In this document: positions 23,799 through 34,400 of the stretch, piece after piece
Layout: every line of letters begins with the position of its first letter
Position numbering within the stretch: the first letter of the stretch is position 1
From: Lenzites betulinus
Lineage: Eukaryota; Basidiomycota; Agaricomycetes; Polyporales; Polyporaceae
Length of the DNA stretch: 64,000 nt
Assembly: GCA_022264855.1 (NCBI GenBank)
Contig: JABYQU010000001.1
Coordinates: forward strand, 186,001-250,000
Direction of reading: 5' to 3'
Program-made: the position numbers and the translations under genes
The notes under the pieces: generated by a model
Told to the model about the DNA's origin: nothing
The model's database searches: none
What the model saw: only the letters and a program-made list of their open reading frames with translations

Positions 23799-23906
23799 GA
23801 ACGTTCAAGCAAACGTTTGAATAAACGTCCGAAGAAACATCAGTCGAAATGTCCAGACAAACGTCTGAGGAAACATTTAAACAAACGTTTGTACAAACGT
23901 TTGCGG
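23799..23906 (+). repeat. 12-bp tandem repeat, left arm of the palindrome
   Basis: Nine units of 12 bp follow the pattern AAACGTYTGNNC (for example AAACGTTTGAAT, AAACGTCCGAAG, AAACGTTTGTAC). Several units are themselves near-palindromic (AAACGTTT). The same array is mirrored at 25527-25634. Confidence 0.8.
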
Positions 23907-25526
23907 GCGCTCCCTGCCGTCGGGATGCCGCCGCACACAGCGTTCGGGATACCGTGTACGCCGTCGCGGACGGCGCTGACGCCTAGCGCCCGCGCGCCCT
24001 CCCGTACTTGCCGTCCGTATATGGTAATAGGCCCCTCCATCCTGCGACCTCCCCTTACCGGCACGGCTCTGGCTCCCCCATTTCCCCTCCGAATATATTG
24101 TTTCTTATTTCATCCCGTGCGCGTTATGTACAGCTATCTACCGCAGAGGCTCCGAAGTTCATCCGCCCAGTACTACTACTGATACAGACGATATACCACA
24201 GACATAGACATCTGGAGTTCAAATTAACATACAGATCCGGGAAAATGTGTATTTAAAATGCAGACACAGTGCTAAAATGTGGCACAGGGCTATTGTCATC
24301 AGTAGAACCAGTTTGCGCGAGATTACAGCCAACAGACACGACGATATAGCTCACTCTTTCCAGCTATAACATACCTTGAAGGCTGATCGTGCACCGGCTG
24401 CCCCTGGCGGGCGCGTTGCAAACAAACTGGATATACCGCTTCTATGTAGTTTTGGAGAAATAAAAATGCTTATTTCAAACTCCCGCCGTCGCATTAAGTG
24501 GTTGAACAGTTGATATGTTTTGGAGGTATGTTTTGAACAGTAATTCGCACATAACATGCGTAGCTCACAGTCGACGCTGCTCAAACAAACCTCATTCAAT
24601 AGCGCTCATTAATGCGCACAAAACGCGCCATTTTGCGTGTTTCTAGGTCAACAATCAGTCATGATAGACTCAAAATACCTCCGAAGTGTCCAGTTTGTGC
24701 AGAAGTTGAGCTGCAATTCAACGCTTTGAGATGCCATCCTCTTGCAAATTGAGGGTTCTCTAGGCATATCTTGCGATGTCTTTGACGTAGAAACACGCAA
24801 AATGGCGCGTTTTGTGCGCATTAATGAGCGCTATTGAATGAGGTTTGTTTGAGCAGCGTCGACTGTGAGCTACGCATGTTATGTGCGAATTACTGTTCAA
24901 AACATACCTCCAAAACATATCAACTGTTCAACCACTTAATGCGACGGCGGGAGTTTGAAATAAGCATTTTTATTTCTCCAAAACTACATAGAAGCGGTAT
25001 ATCCAGTTTGTTTGCAACGCGCCCGCCAGGGGCAGCCGGTGCACGATCAGCCTTCAAGGTATGTTATAGCTGGAAAGAGTGAGCTATATCGTCGTGTCTG
25101 TTGGCTGTAATCTCGCGCAAACTGGTTCTACTGATGACAATAGCCCTGTGCCACATTTTAGCACTGTGTCTGCATTTTAAATACACATTTTCCCGGATCT
25201 GTATGTTAATTTGAACTCCAGATGTCTATGTCTGTGGTATATCGTCTGTATCAGTAGTAGTACTGGGCGGATGAACTTCGGAGCCTCTGCGGTAGATAGC
25301 TGTACATAACGCGCACGGGATGAAATAAGAAACAATATATTCGGAGGGGAAATGGGGGAGCCAGAGCCGTGCCGGTAAGGGGAGGTCGCAGGATGGAGGG
25401 GCCTATTACCATATACGGACGGCAAGTACGGGAGGGCGCGCGGGCGCTAGGCGTCAGCGCCGTCCGCGACGGCGTACACGGTATCCCGAACGCTGTGTGC
25501 GGCGGCATCCCGACGGCAGGGAGCGC

Positions 25527-25634
25527 CCGCAAACGTTTGTACAAACGTTTGTTTAAATGTTTCCTCAGACGTTTGTCTGGACATTTCGACTGATGTTTCT
25601 TCGGACGTTTATTCAAACGTTTGCTTGAACGTTC
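25527..25634 (-). repeat. 12-bp tandem repeat, right arm of the palindrome
   Basis: This is the exact inverted copy of the array at 23799-23906, nine 12-bp units around AAACGTTTG. Confidence 0.8.
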
Positions 25635-26014
25635 AGACAAAGGTTTCGTAGATTGTCCAATTTAACACTTGTCGGAAGCTTTTGAACAACATTTGCAGAG
25701 TGTTATAGGGCAAAAGGTGGCCGTTTACAGAGCTTCAGCCGTACATAGGGCTGTTTTGGCTGTCTTGTAAATTACTTACTATATATTGGGCACTAATCTG
25801 AGTATTTGCGCAGCCCAGGACGCCCATTACACGAATATCCTGCACCTGGGGAGTACCGGGGAAATGACCAGAATTCAGAAGCGGGAGGCTCGAAACTTTG
25901 TGTCCCGATTAGGATGACAGGGCTTAACGCGCTAGGTGGGAGAGTATCTCTCAGATGGGTTTCCCACGAGCGATCAACCTATCTAAGAGATACTTGGGGG
26001 CCCTGCCTGCGGTG

Positions 26015-26022
26015 CTGCCCCG
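26015..26022. repeat. Right target-site duplication of the large palindrome
   Basis: CTGCCCCG equals 23386-23393. Beyond it the sequence continues element A without loss. Confidence 0.85.
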
Positions 26023-26486
26023 ACCATTGCGCCCATCGTGCTCGACGCTCTCGACGCTGCCTGCGGCGGTGCTGCAGCCATTAGAGGGCAATATAATAGT
26101 ATATACGGTTATAAGCTAATTCCAATTACCAAAGTTCAGTGTTCTGTTGTAAGCTAAGGGTAAGGGCGCAGACATTACCATATTTAGTAATACCCCGCCG
26201 AAGCGCTCCTCGCCGTCAGCAACGACGAGCACGCTGTCGGGGACGATGAGCGCTGGCCTCGGGAGGGGTGCGCAGCCATCGTCAGGGCTCTTCCGGGATG
26301 TTCCGAGACCTCCAACAACCGGCGCCTATTCCTTATGCCCCTAGGTTGGGGTTTTGTAATCCGTGGTATTGGCTGTAATCCGTGGTATTAGCTGGATTCC
26401 GTGGTATTGGCTGTTTACCGTGGGGGAATATGGTCGATTATCCGTGGGGGGGAGAGTATTATTTTTTGTACACTCTGAACGCCATA

Positions 26487-26599
26487 TGTTCTCCCTGCCA
26501 CCACCCCGAGCTAACACTGCCAATTTCATTGCCCGAGACCAATATTCATTCACCTCCACGGACACTGAGATATCTTCTGCCGTTGATGACACGGGCTCC
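26487..26599. other. 113-bp spacer between inverted MITE-like elements
   Basis: This is the only part of the 23.25-27.21 kb island, besides the palindrome loop, that has no inverted partner. It holds no recognisable feature. Confidence 0.5.
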
Positions 26600-27208
26600 T
26601 ATGGCGTTCAGAGTGTACAAAAAATAATACACTCCCCCCCACGGATAATCGACCATATTCCCCCACGGTAAACAGCCAATACCACGGATTACAGCTAATA
26701 CCACGGATTACAGCCAATACCACGGATTACAAAACCCCAACCTAGGGGCATAAGGAATAAGCGTCGGTCCTCGACCTGATCGGAACATCCCGGAAGAGCC
26801 CCGACGATAGGTGCGCACCCCTCCCGAGGCCAGCGCTCATCGTCCCCGACAGCGCGCTCGTCGTTGCTGACGGCGAGGAGCGTGTCGGCGGGGTATTACT
26901 AAATATGGTAATGTCTGCACCCTTACCCTTAGCTTACAACAGAACACTAAATTTTGGTAATTGGAATTAGCTTATAATCGTTTCTACTATTAGATTGCGC
27001 GCTAATGGCTGCAGCCACCGCCCCAGGCAGCGTCGAGGGCGTCGAGCACGACGGGCACGATGGTCGGGGCAGTGACCGGCGATTTCCGGACGGGCGCTAC
27101 GGACTTGGTGACCCAGAAAGCGTGTAGGCGCTTATATGTTTACCGTGGGATTGATGTCGATTATTCCGCGTGGGATAGTTTGATTATTTGTACATTCTGA
27201 ACGTCATA
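26600..27208 (-). mobile_element. MITE-like element B, inverted copy of A
   Basis: This 609-bp element mirrors element A. It has the same TA-flanked ends (TGGCGTTCAGAGTGTAC at 26602 and, in reverse, TGACGTTCAGAATGTAC ending at 27206), the same three direct repeats of the CCGTGGTATTGG type, and the same internal order. Substitutions against A are scattered. It has no insertion and shows the unbroken form of the family. Confidence 0.8.
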
Positions 27209-27542
27209 AGAACACATCCCAGACTGTCCACAGCTTTGCGTCTGGCGCCATTAGCGGACGTCGATGATCGTGAGTGAAAGGTAGTGACCAGTGAGGCCCA
27301 GTGAATACTCGGGTGTATTGTCATCGAGTAGCTCTCCGTCGAGAGCGAACAGAGCAGAGGGATTTGCAAGATCTATTGACTTCGTGCTAAAGAGGTTAGC
27401 TGTGTTTGTTAGGGTTAGGGTGGCAGGGTCCGGGCGCTAATGACGGACGCGTACGCCTTGAGACGCGTCAACCCACTGCAGCTCGAGATCATCTAAGTAC
27501 CGCCAAGCTCTCTCTTCCTCATATTCCACCACACCTCCTGCC
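27209..27542. other. Upstream region of the proteasome gene
   Basis: It lies between the repeat island and the PRE9 start codon and contains a double TTAGGG motif (27409-27420). No gene is seen; a minus-strand open frame over 27437-27787 is a shadow of PRE9 exons. Confidence 0.45.
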
Positions 27543-28775
27543 ATGGTAAGAATCATGCCTCTAGCTCTGTACGGGTACTTATTCCTCTGTAATAGGCCAG
27601 ACGTTACGACAGTGCGTATGTGTGCCTCACCATTGCGATCGCTCGCTAACATGATGCCTGCACCAAAGGCCGCACGACCATCTTCTCGCCCGAAGGCAAG
27701 CCCCCCTTCTCCGCGCCCCTTTATTAACTTTGCGGCTAACTCGTTTACTCTATAGGGCGATTGTACCAAAGTAAGCTCGCGCTCCACACATCCGCGCGCG
27801 CATGCGTGCTAATACATGCGGGGTGCAGTCGAATATGCCATGGAGGCGATCTCGCACGCGGGTATCGTCATCGGCGTGCTCTCAAAGGACGGCGTTGTGC
27901 TGGCGGCGGAGAAGAAGGTGACGGGCAAGCTGCTCGACATGTCCGGCGCGACGGGCGGGAGCTACGGCGGGAGTGGCGAGAAGATCTTCCTGCTGAACTC
28001 GTGCGTGCCTCCCTACCTCCCTCCCCCATCCGCACTCTGATGTTCACCCGTGCGTGCTCGGGATTGTGCAGAAATGTGATTTCGGGCGTGGCGGGCATCA
28101 CGGCGGACGCGAACTCGCTCGTGAACTACGCACGACAAGCGGCGCAGAGGCATCTGTACTCATACAACGAAGACATCCCCGTGGAACTCCTCGCGCAGCG
28201 GCTATGCGATCTCAAGCAGGGCTACACACAATACGGCGGTGCGTGTCCCCATCCCGCGCCCATTCCGCTACTGATCCGAGGACTACGGCAGGTCTGCGGC
28301 CATTCGGTGTCTCGCTGCTCTATGCGGGGTACGACCCACACTACGAGTTTCAGCTGTACCACTCGGACCCGTCCGGGAACTACTCAGGATGGAAGGCGAC
28401 GTGCATCGGCGCGAACAACGGCACGGCGACGTCGCTGCTCAAGCAGGATTACAAGGAGGACATCTCGGTCGAGGACGCGATCGAGCTCGTGCTCAAGGTC
28501 ATGAGCAAGACCATGGACAGCACCACGCTCGGCAGCGAGAAGCGTACGTCCCTATCGCGTTCCCCGCTGCACATTGATCACCCCCTCTCTGTTTCCTTCG
28601 CGCGCTCGTGCTCATATCGCTGACACCGATCCCTGCAGTGGAGTTTGCGACGCTCACGCTCGACGCGAGCAAGAAGCCGAAGGCGAAGATCTACAACCCG
28701 GCCGAGATCGACGCGCTGCTGCAGAAACACGGACTCGGGAAGAAGGAAGAGGAGGAGGCCGCCGCACCAGCATAA
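27543..28775 (+). CDS. PRE9: 20S proteasome alpha subunit (PSMA4/Pre9 type)
   Basis: Eight coding exons join in frame to 262 residues: 27543-27545 (the ATG alone), 27596-27611, 27669-27695, 27756-27770, 27829-28000, 28072-28238, 28292-28543 and 28639-28775. The joined start [20 protein letters not shown], then EYAMEAI, is the universal alpha-subunit signature. Later blocks ([65 protein letters not shown]) point to the PSMA4 paralogue. It forms part of the gate and ring of the 20S core that degrades ubiquitinated proteins. The first four exons are 3, 16, 27 and 15 nt. Intron 3 (27696-27755) has a GC donor (GAAG|GCAAGC). Confidence 0.95.
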
Positions 28776-29193
28776 AGGGTCTGATTTGGTAGTGTTGGAC
28801 ATGCAATTTGCTCTGTGTTTCTGTGTCTGTGTCTTTCCCCAGTGTACAATGCAACATGCACGACTTTCCTCTCCGCACGGACGTCCGGATCGCGCTGTTA
28901 GCGCAACGTGAGTAGTAGTTAGCCTTGTGTTTCATCCTTGTGCAACGCTCGGCGCTGCCGCGGAGGACAGATTGCGCAGCTGCCTGCGTGAACGTTGTTC
29001 AGGAACTGCGCCAGAGAGGACCGCGGGCGCTTCTCGGCGGTGCTATAGAAGTGGTCTCGCTCAGGCCGGCCGCTCGCACGGTCGTCGCCCCGCCCCTCAT
29101 CGACATCAACGACGACAGCACCGCCGCCCTTCCTGCACCCTTTCACCACAACCCACAGCACCTATCCACCCCAACGCACCCTCTCGCAGCACG

Positions 29194-29978
29194 ATGAACC
29201 ACGGCGACCACGGCGGACACGGAGGGCACGACATGCCGGGGATGCCCGCGGCGCCGACGTGCTCGATGAACATGCTCTGGAACACGCAGATCGAGGACAC
29301 CTGCATCGTCTTCCGCTCGTGGCACATCTCGTCCACCGCCGCGTTCGTGCTCTCGTGCGCGGTCGTCGTCGGCCTCGGCGTGCTCTACGAGTGGCTGCGC
29401 GCGGCGCAGCGCACGCTCGACCGCCGCATCGCCGCGACGCTCTCCGCGCAGGGCAAGGGCAAGGGCCCCGCCGCTGGGGGAGGTTCGGTGAGTGGCAGGG
29501 ACTCCCCTGAGTACGAGTCGGAAGAGGCGGGTTTGTTGACTGGCTCGTTGGTCTCGAAGGCGCGCACCGGGTGAGTGCTCTGTGTCCCCCGCACATTCGG
29601 ACATCCGGATATGCCCCCACCCCCACCTCGTCCTGCTGTGGTGATACTGGTAACAATGACCATACTGACCAGGCTGCGCACGCCGCTCCTGCAGGACGCT
29701 GCTCCCCGTGTCGGCGCGGGTGAGCCGCGCGGTGCTGTACGGCGCGTCCGTCTTCCTCTCGTTCTTCCTCATGCTCGTGTTCATGACGTACAACGTGAGC
29801 TACCTCGCCGCTGTGCTGCGTCGTATCCCGCTGAGCGCGCTTGTGCTGCCCGCAGGCGTACCTCATCCTTGCCACCGTCATCGGCGCCTCGCTCGGCCAC
29901 TTCGTCTTCTCGACCCACATGGACATCGACGCCGTTCTCTCTGGCGGCGCGGACGGGAAGGGCATGGCGTGTCACTAG
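29194..29978 (+). CDS. Ctr-family copper transporter
   Basis: Three exons (29194-29570, 29695-29794, 29856-29978) encode 199 residues. The N terminus is His/Met/Gly-rich (MNHGDHGGHGGHDMPGMP), typical for copper capture, followed by MNMLWNTQ. Three membrane segments follow: about residues 50-70 (AFVLSCAVVVGLGVLYEWL), 145-160 (LFLMLVFMTYN region, with the MxxxM-like FFLMLVFM) and 163-182 (YLILATVIGASLGHFVFS, with a Gly-x3-Gly-like packing motif GASLG). Ctr proteins form trimers that move Cu(I) across the plasma or vacuolar membrane. The cytosolic loop is long and acidic. It ends in a Cys-His pair (ACH), a usual copper hand-off motif. Plasma-membrane or vacuolar type cannot be told from the sequence. 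Confidence 0.92.
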
Positions 29979-30264
29979 AGCAGCCTTGTAGGCTGGCCTG
30001 GAGCAAGGGGGTTGTGTACGATAGGCGGTATCGTTTTGTGGAGGAATGTTTTGCTTGTTGCCGTTGTAAATATCAGCTTCCTGCTTTCGCAACCCTCTGC
30101 ACGGAGGACATCCCCACGAGTCCCGTGCGTCAACATCGGTCTGTGCTCAAGCATGGGTCTTCCGGCAATCGGATTGAAAACAGGGAGAGAATCTAATAAC
30201 ACAGCTATGCGAACAGTTTTGCGGTAATAGGAGGAGCGCGCTACAACCAGATCATGGTACATAC

Positions 30265-30890
30265 TCATCGACGGATGCCTCTTGCGGCGGGGACACCACG
30301 TCCACGGCGCGCTGAAAATGTAGTCAGTAACATGCCCATGGGTGAAACCTCCTGGGAGCGACATACCGTTGGCTGCAAAAACGGACAGTCGTTAGTGGAA
30401 TATACAGGAAAAGAGGATCGGAAGACGCACCCCGCATGATCGTTGCCCTTCCACGCGCCGTACCGATACCCCTGCCCTTCATCGCGTTGGGCCCAACACG
30501 CTTGAACCTGATCGCACAAACGTGAGATCCTCGGCGTGAACGCAAGACGTGAAGGCACTCACATGGGCGCGTTCTGCAGCATGTCCGGGACAATGAAGAA
30601 TCGGACCATACTTCCCCTGATGTACACCTGATCGAGCTGGGACACACGGCCGTCGCGCTGGGTGACGGTGATGTCCTTGAGCGAGATGTTCAGGTTGTCC
30701 TCAGCTGTGCGCACCGGGCGTGCAAAGAGACGCAGACGTTCAGCGGCTGCGTGCGAGGAACAGAATAAACGGGCGCACCTTCCGCGAGCTTGCCGCGGTA
30801 GAGCTGGCCGGTCTTGAGCTCGACCGTGATGACGTGTCCGAGGGACTCGTGGAGGAGCTTGACGGGGATTCCGAGTCCTGAGGTGGCCAT
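30265..30890 (-). CDS. SMD3: Small nuclear ribonucleoprotein SmD3
   Basis: Five exons (30890-30779, 30704-30563, 30507-30431, 30372-30367, 30311-30265) encode 127 residues. The Sm1 motif ([28 protein letters not shown]) and the Sm2 motif ([22 protein letters not shown]) are complete, and the tail is RG-rich ([26 protein letters not shown]) as expected for SmD3. The protein is one of seven Sm subunits ringing the spliceosomal snRNAs. Exon 4 is only 6 nt; without it the RG tail is lost from frame. The gene converges on the copper transporter (287 bp between stops) and diverges from the ClC gene. Confidence 0.95.
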
Positions 30891-31459
30891 TTTTGTGCTG
30901 AGGGAGTGGAGGTCGGTACGCGCACCTGCAGGCGAAGTCGAATCTTGAACGCAGGCTTGCGCGCGTGCACCAGACTCCTGCTCAGCTGTTTTGCGGCCAC
31001 GTGGGGCTGCCCTAAAAGAGGTGATGCGAGCGGCAGGACCCCGGGACCACGAGATCGGGTAATTATACCGGGCGCTTCTTTGGCTGCACAGTGCCCGGGG
31101 CAAGCCCGGTCACCCAAATCTGGTTGCCCCAGAATCCCTTCGGTGCAGCACTTGGCGACAACCACCAGGTATCGGACTGCTGCACCCTCACTTTCCGTCT
31201 GCGCTCGCATCGACGACCCTCTCAGCAAGTGTGTCGGTAGCCGCAAATCAGGAGCGCTGGCTGACGTCTTCGGATATCGCGTACGGCAGTGAAAGAGACC
31301 GGTCATTCATTTGAGGTGGGTAGGTTGCCTGCCTCGTCTGTGGTCTTTAATTCCTCACGTCACGCAGTACAAGATCACGTCGATAGCTGCCTTTGCTTGT
31401 CGGGGAAGAGGCATTACCCTAAGCCACCGTTCCTTGAAGCGAGGACGATCGTCACTCGG

Positions 31460-34400
31460 ATGCCTTTGTTGAAGAAGAGCTCATCGCACTCCGTTCTTCC
31501 GCGCGAGGAGGACGAGGTGCCGTCTGGCCCGCTGAGCGGCCCTTCGAGCATCGAATGGCGTCGCCAGCGTCTCCTTCAAATCGGCAGCGCAAACGCCGAA
31601 GACGAGCAGGCACCTCTGCGCCCCGCCCTCGACGCACGTGCGGCATCCTACGGCACAATTCCCCACCCGTCGGGTACGAAAAGCGGGAAGCAGAAGTCGA
31701 CCTTCCGCAACAGACACGGGCTCGGCACGCTCCCGAGCATCCTCATTCCCGGGGGACGTCATACGAACCCGCCTACGCCAAGCCTCATCTCCCCGCGCTC
31801 ACTTCGTACAAGCACGTACTTCGCGGGGCAGCGCCCGATTTCAGCCTACGACCGACCGAATGGAAAGGACGTGCTCCCGCCTGAGGGCGCGGTGAAGACC
31901 AACGGCGTCCGTGTGTGGTACTCCTCGTTTACCTCCATTGACTGGCTGCACGATTCGATCAAGGACTCTGCGCGCAAGGCGCGTCTGCGCAGACACAAGT
32001 CGCGACGCGGTCGTCTCCGGCGGCAGTTCGACAGGACGCTTGGCTGGGTCGTTGTCACTATCATTGGCTTCCTCACGGCCGTCATCGCATTCCTGATCGT
32101 GCGCGGCGAGCAGTGGCTCTTTGACATCAAGGAAGGCTACTGCACCACGGGTGTCTGGAAGGCACAGCGATTCTGTTGTCCGGTCACGGACGACACTGTC
32201 TTCGCGCCGCGCACCCCTGCGTTTGTTACGTTATCTGCAGAGGATGCGTGCCCGGCGTGGCGCACGTGGGGCGATTTCTTTGCGCCCGTACCGTCTCCTG
32301 AGGGCGACGGAGTGGAGCAACAGGCGATCGAGTATGCAGTATACGCGGCCATTGCTGTATGTACCTACGTGTTGTTACCGAGTCTATCGTTGGCGTATGC
32401 TCATACTATGTCCATAGATACTACTCGCGATCATCTCCGCTGTCTTGACTATCAATCTCACCGCTTCGACCTCCTTCGTCACCCGCAAGGACTCTGGCGT
32501 GCTCTCGTCTACCTTCGCGTCTGGAAACGATGACCAAAAGCTCACTGATCCTCCCGCAGGCGGATCTGCTCCGCGCAAAGTCCTCTACTATGTACGTATA
32601 CGGTCTGGTCCTGTGGCTGGAGCTCCGCACTTTGGCCGCCATAGACGTACTAACGTATGATTACAGGCCGCAGGTAGTGGCATCCCAGAAATCAAGACTA
32701 TCCTGTCTGGTATGCACCCACGTAATATATCCTATTGTGCTCGACAAGGAACTAACACGTACGCAAAGGTTTTGTGATCCATGGGTATCTCGGAGGGAGA
32801 ACATTGTTCACGAAGTCGGTGGGTTTGGCGCTTTCCGTTGCATCCGGGCTCTCCCTCGGTAAGCATACACGCATACGAAAGGTCGCAGTCGGATTTTGAC
32901 TGAACGCGCGTCTCGGTGCTTCAGGTAAGGAGGGCCCCTTCGTGCATATAGCGTCCTGCGTTGGCAACATCGTCAGTAGATTCTTCAGCAAGTACGAGAA
33001 CAACGAAGGTACGCCGCTTGTCACAAGGTTGTGCCATTCGGCACTGAATATCCTGTAGGCAAGCGGCGTGGCATCCTGAGCGCTGCCTGCGCGGCAGGCG
33101 TAGCCGTCGCCTTCGGTGCACCCATCGGTGGCGTTTTGTTCAGTCTAGAGGAAGTCTCGTACTTCTTTCCCGCCAAAGTGATGTGGCGGAGGTTCGTACA
33201 ACTACTAGTAGCAGGTGACCTGTTGGTATCAATTGGCTGATCGACGTCCAGTTTCTTCTGCGCAATGGTCGCCGCTGTGACTCTGCGTTTCCTCGACCCC
33301 TTCGGGAGCGGAAAACTAGTCTTGTTCCAAGTGACCTACGACAAGGTGCGCTGCACCATTGAGAACGGAGAGCAGGATCTGACTGTACTTTCCTAGGACT
33401 GGCATGCGTATGAATTGATCCCCTTCTTACTCTTGGCAGTCTTCGGGGTAGGTGGTCCACAGCGTCCCGTGTTCTCCACTAATGGCCTCTTACACAGGGT
33501 GTGTACGGGGCACTATTTTCGAAACTCAACTACCGCTGGAGCCGTGATGTGCGCAACGCAACCTGGCTGAAGAGATACCCCATCGTCGAAGTCATTCTGG
33601 TGCGTGCTTCGCAGCACATGTTTACCATACCAAGTCTAATCTCCCAACCCACAGGTCACTCTCGTCACTGCTTTGTTCAGCTTCACAAACCCTTACACGC
33701 GCATGGGCGGGACAGAGCTCGTGTACAACCTCTTCGCCGAATGTCGTTCTGGCAGCGCGAACACACACTCCGGGCTCTGCGTCCTTGATCCCCCACGCAG
33801 GCCATGTCCGTCATCCAGTCGATCTTCGTGGCGCTGCTGATAAAGGGTGCGCTCACCATCGTCACCTTCGGCATCAAGGTACCCGCGGGGATCTTCATCC
33901 CGACGCTTGGCGGTACGTTTTCTCTGCATGGTTTTGCGTAACGAGGCGTGGCTAATGAGTTGCGGTAGTGGGAGCGTGCGCGGGGCGCATCTTGGGGGTA
34001 CTCATCCAATGGGCTCAATATCGCTACCCGAACAACCCTGCGTTCGCTGCATGCCAGGGAGACCTTAACTGTGTCATCCCTGGTCTGTACGCCATGGTCG
34101 GCGCAGCGGCGACGCTGTCTGGTGTCACCGTAAGTCTTGTCATTCCGTGCCACAGTATTGCTCTAAGTCACCGTTAACTAGCGCACGACCGTGTCACTCG
34201 CTGTCATCATGTTCGAGCTCACAGACACGCTGACCTACGCTGTCCCGGTCATGCTCTCCATTCTCGTAGCGAAGACCATCGCGGACGCCTTGGAGCCGAA
34301 GGGCATCTACGACCTCGTCATCGAGCTCTCGCAGCTGCCGTACCTCGATGCCAAGCACGAGTATCTCTGGGGGAACCTTCTCATCAACGACGTGGTACGT

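Larger units (their letters stand above)
23394..26014. mobile_element. 2.6-kb near-perfect palindromic (foldback) element
   Basis: Left arm 23394-24644 and right arm 24789-26014 are inverted copies around a 144-bp loop (24645-24788). By reading, the inner ~850 bp (23794-24644 against 24789-25639) appear identical, while the outer ~400 bp differ by substitutions and about 25 bp of indels. The tips read CACCTAAGGCAGGGCCCCC and CACCGCAGGCAGGGCCCCC and are followed by a small hairpin built from TATCTCTTAGAT and ATCTAAGAGATA. The flanking octamer CTGCCCCG is duplicated, which fits an 8-bp hAT-like insertion. No transposase or recognisable protein is encoded; mirrored open frames (for example 24351-24599 and 24834-25082) are by-products. 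It sits inside MITE-like element A. Confidence 0.88.
23250..26486 (+). mobile_element. MITE-like element A, split by a palindromic insertion
   Basis: Outer part 23250-23393 and inner part 26023-26486 together make one ~608-bp element once the insert 23394-26014 and one copy of its duplicated octamer are removed. The ends are long inverted repeats starting TGACGTTCAGAATGTAC (left) and TGGCGTTCAGAGTGTAC (right, reverse complement), each preceded by TA as in Tc1/mariner-type insertions. The inner part contains three ~20-bp direct repeats around CCGTGGTATTGGCTGT (26365-26415). It is a near copy of element B in opposite orientation. It has no coding capacity. Confidence 0.8.

Noticed and set aside
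24351..25082. Mirrored 82-residue frames on both arms of the palindrome
   Set aside because: They are identical because the DNA is inverted; they lack a promoter, motifs and relatives that I know, so they are not called genes.
23250..27208. Centromere or mating-type inverted repeat
   Set aside because: The exact target duplications and TA-flanked ends explain the structure as nested transposons without such a role.
27437..27787. 116-residue minus-strand frame upstream of the proteasome exons
   Set aside because: It overlaps PRE9 exons 1-4 in antisense and has no start context or motif.
28927..29574. Plus-strand frame that runs into the copper-transporter exon
   Set aside because: The correct start is the ATG at 29194 before the His/Met-rich segment; the upstream extension is 5' UTR.
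31289..31459. Upstream in-frame extension of the ClC gene
   Set aside because: It adds no conserved sequence; the ATG at 31460 opens directly into the acidic/basic N terminus seen in relatives.
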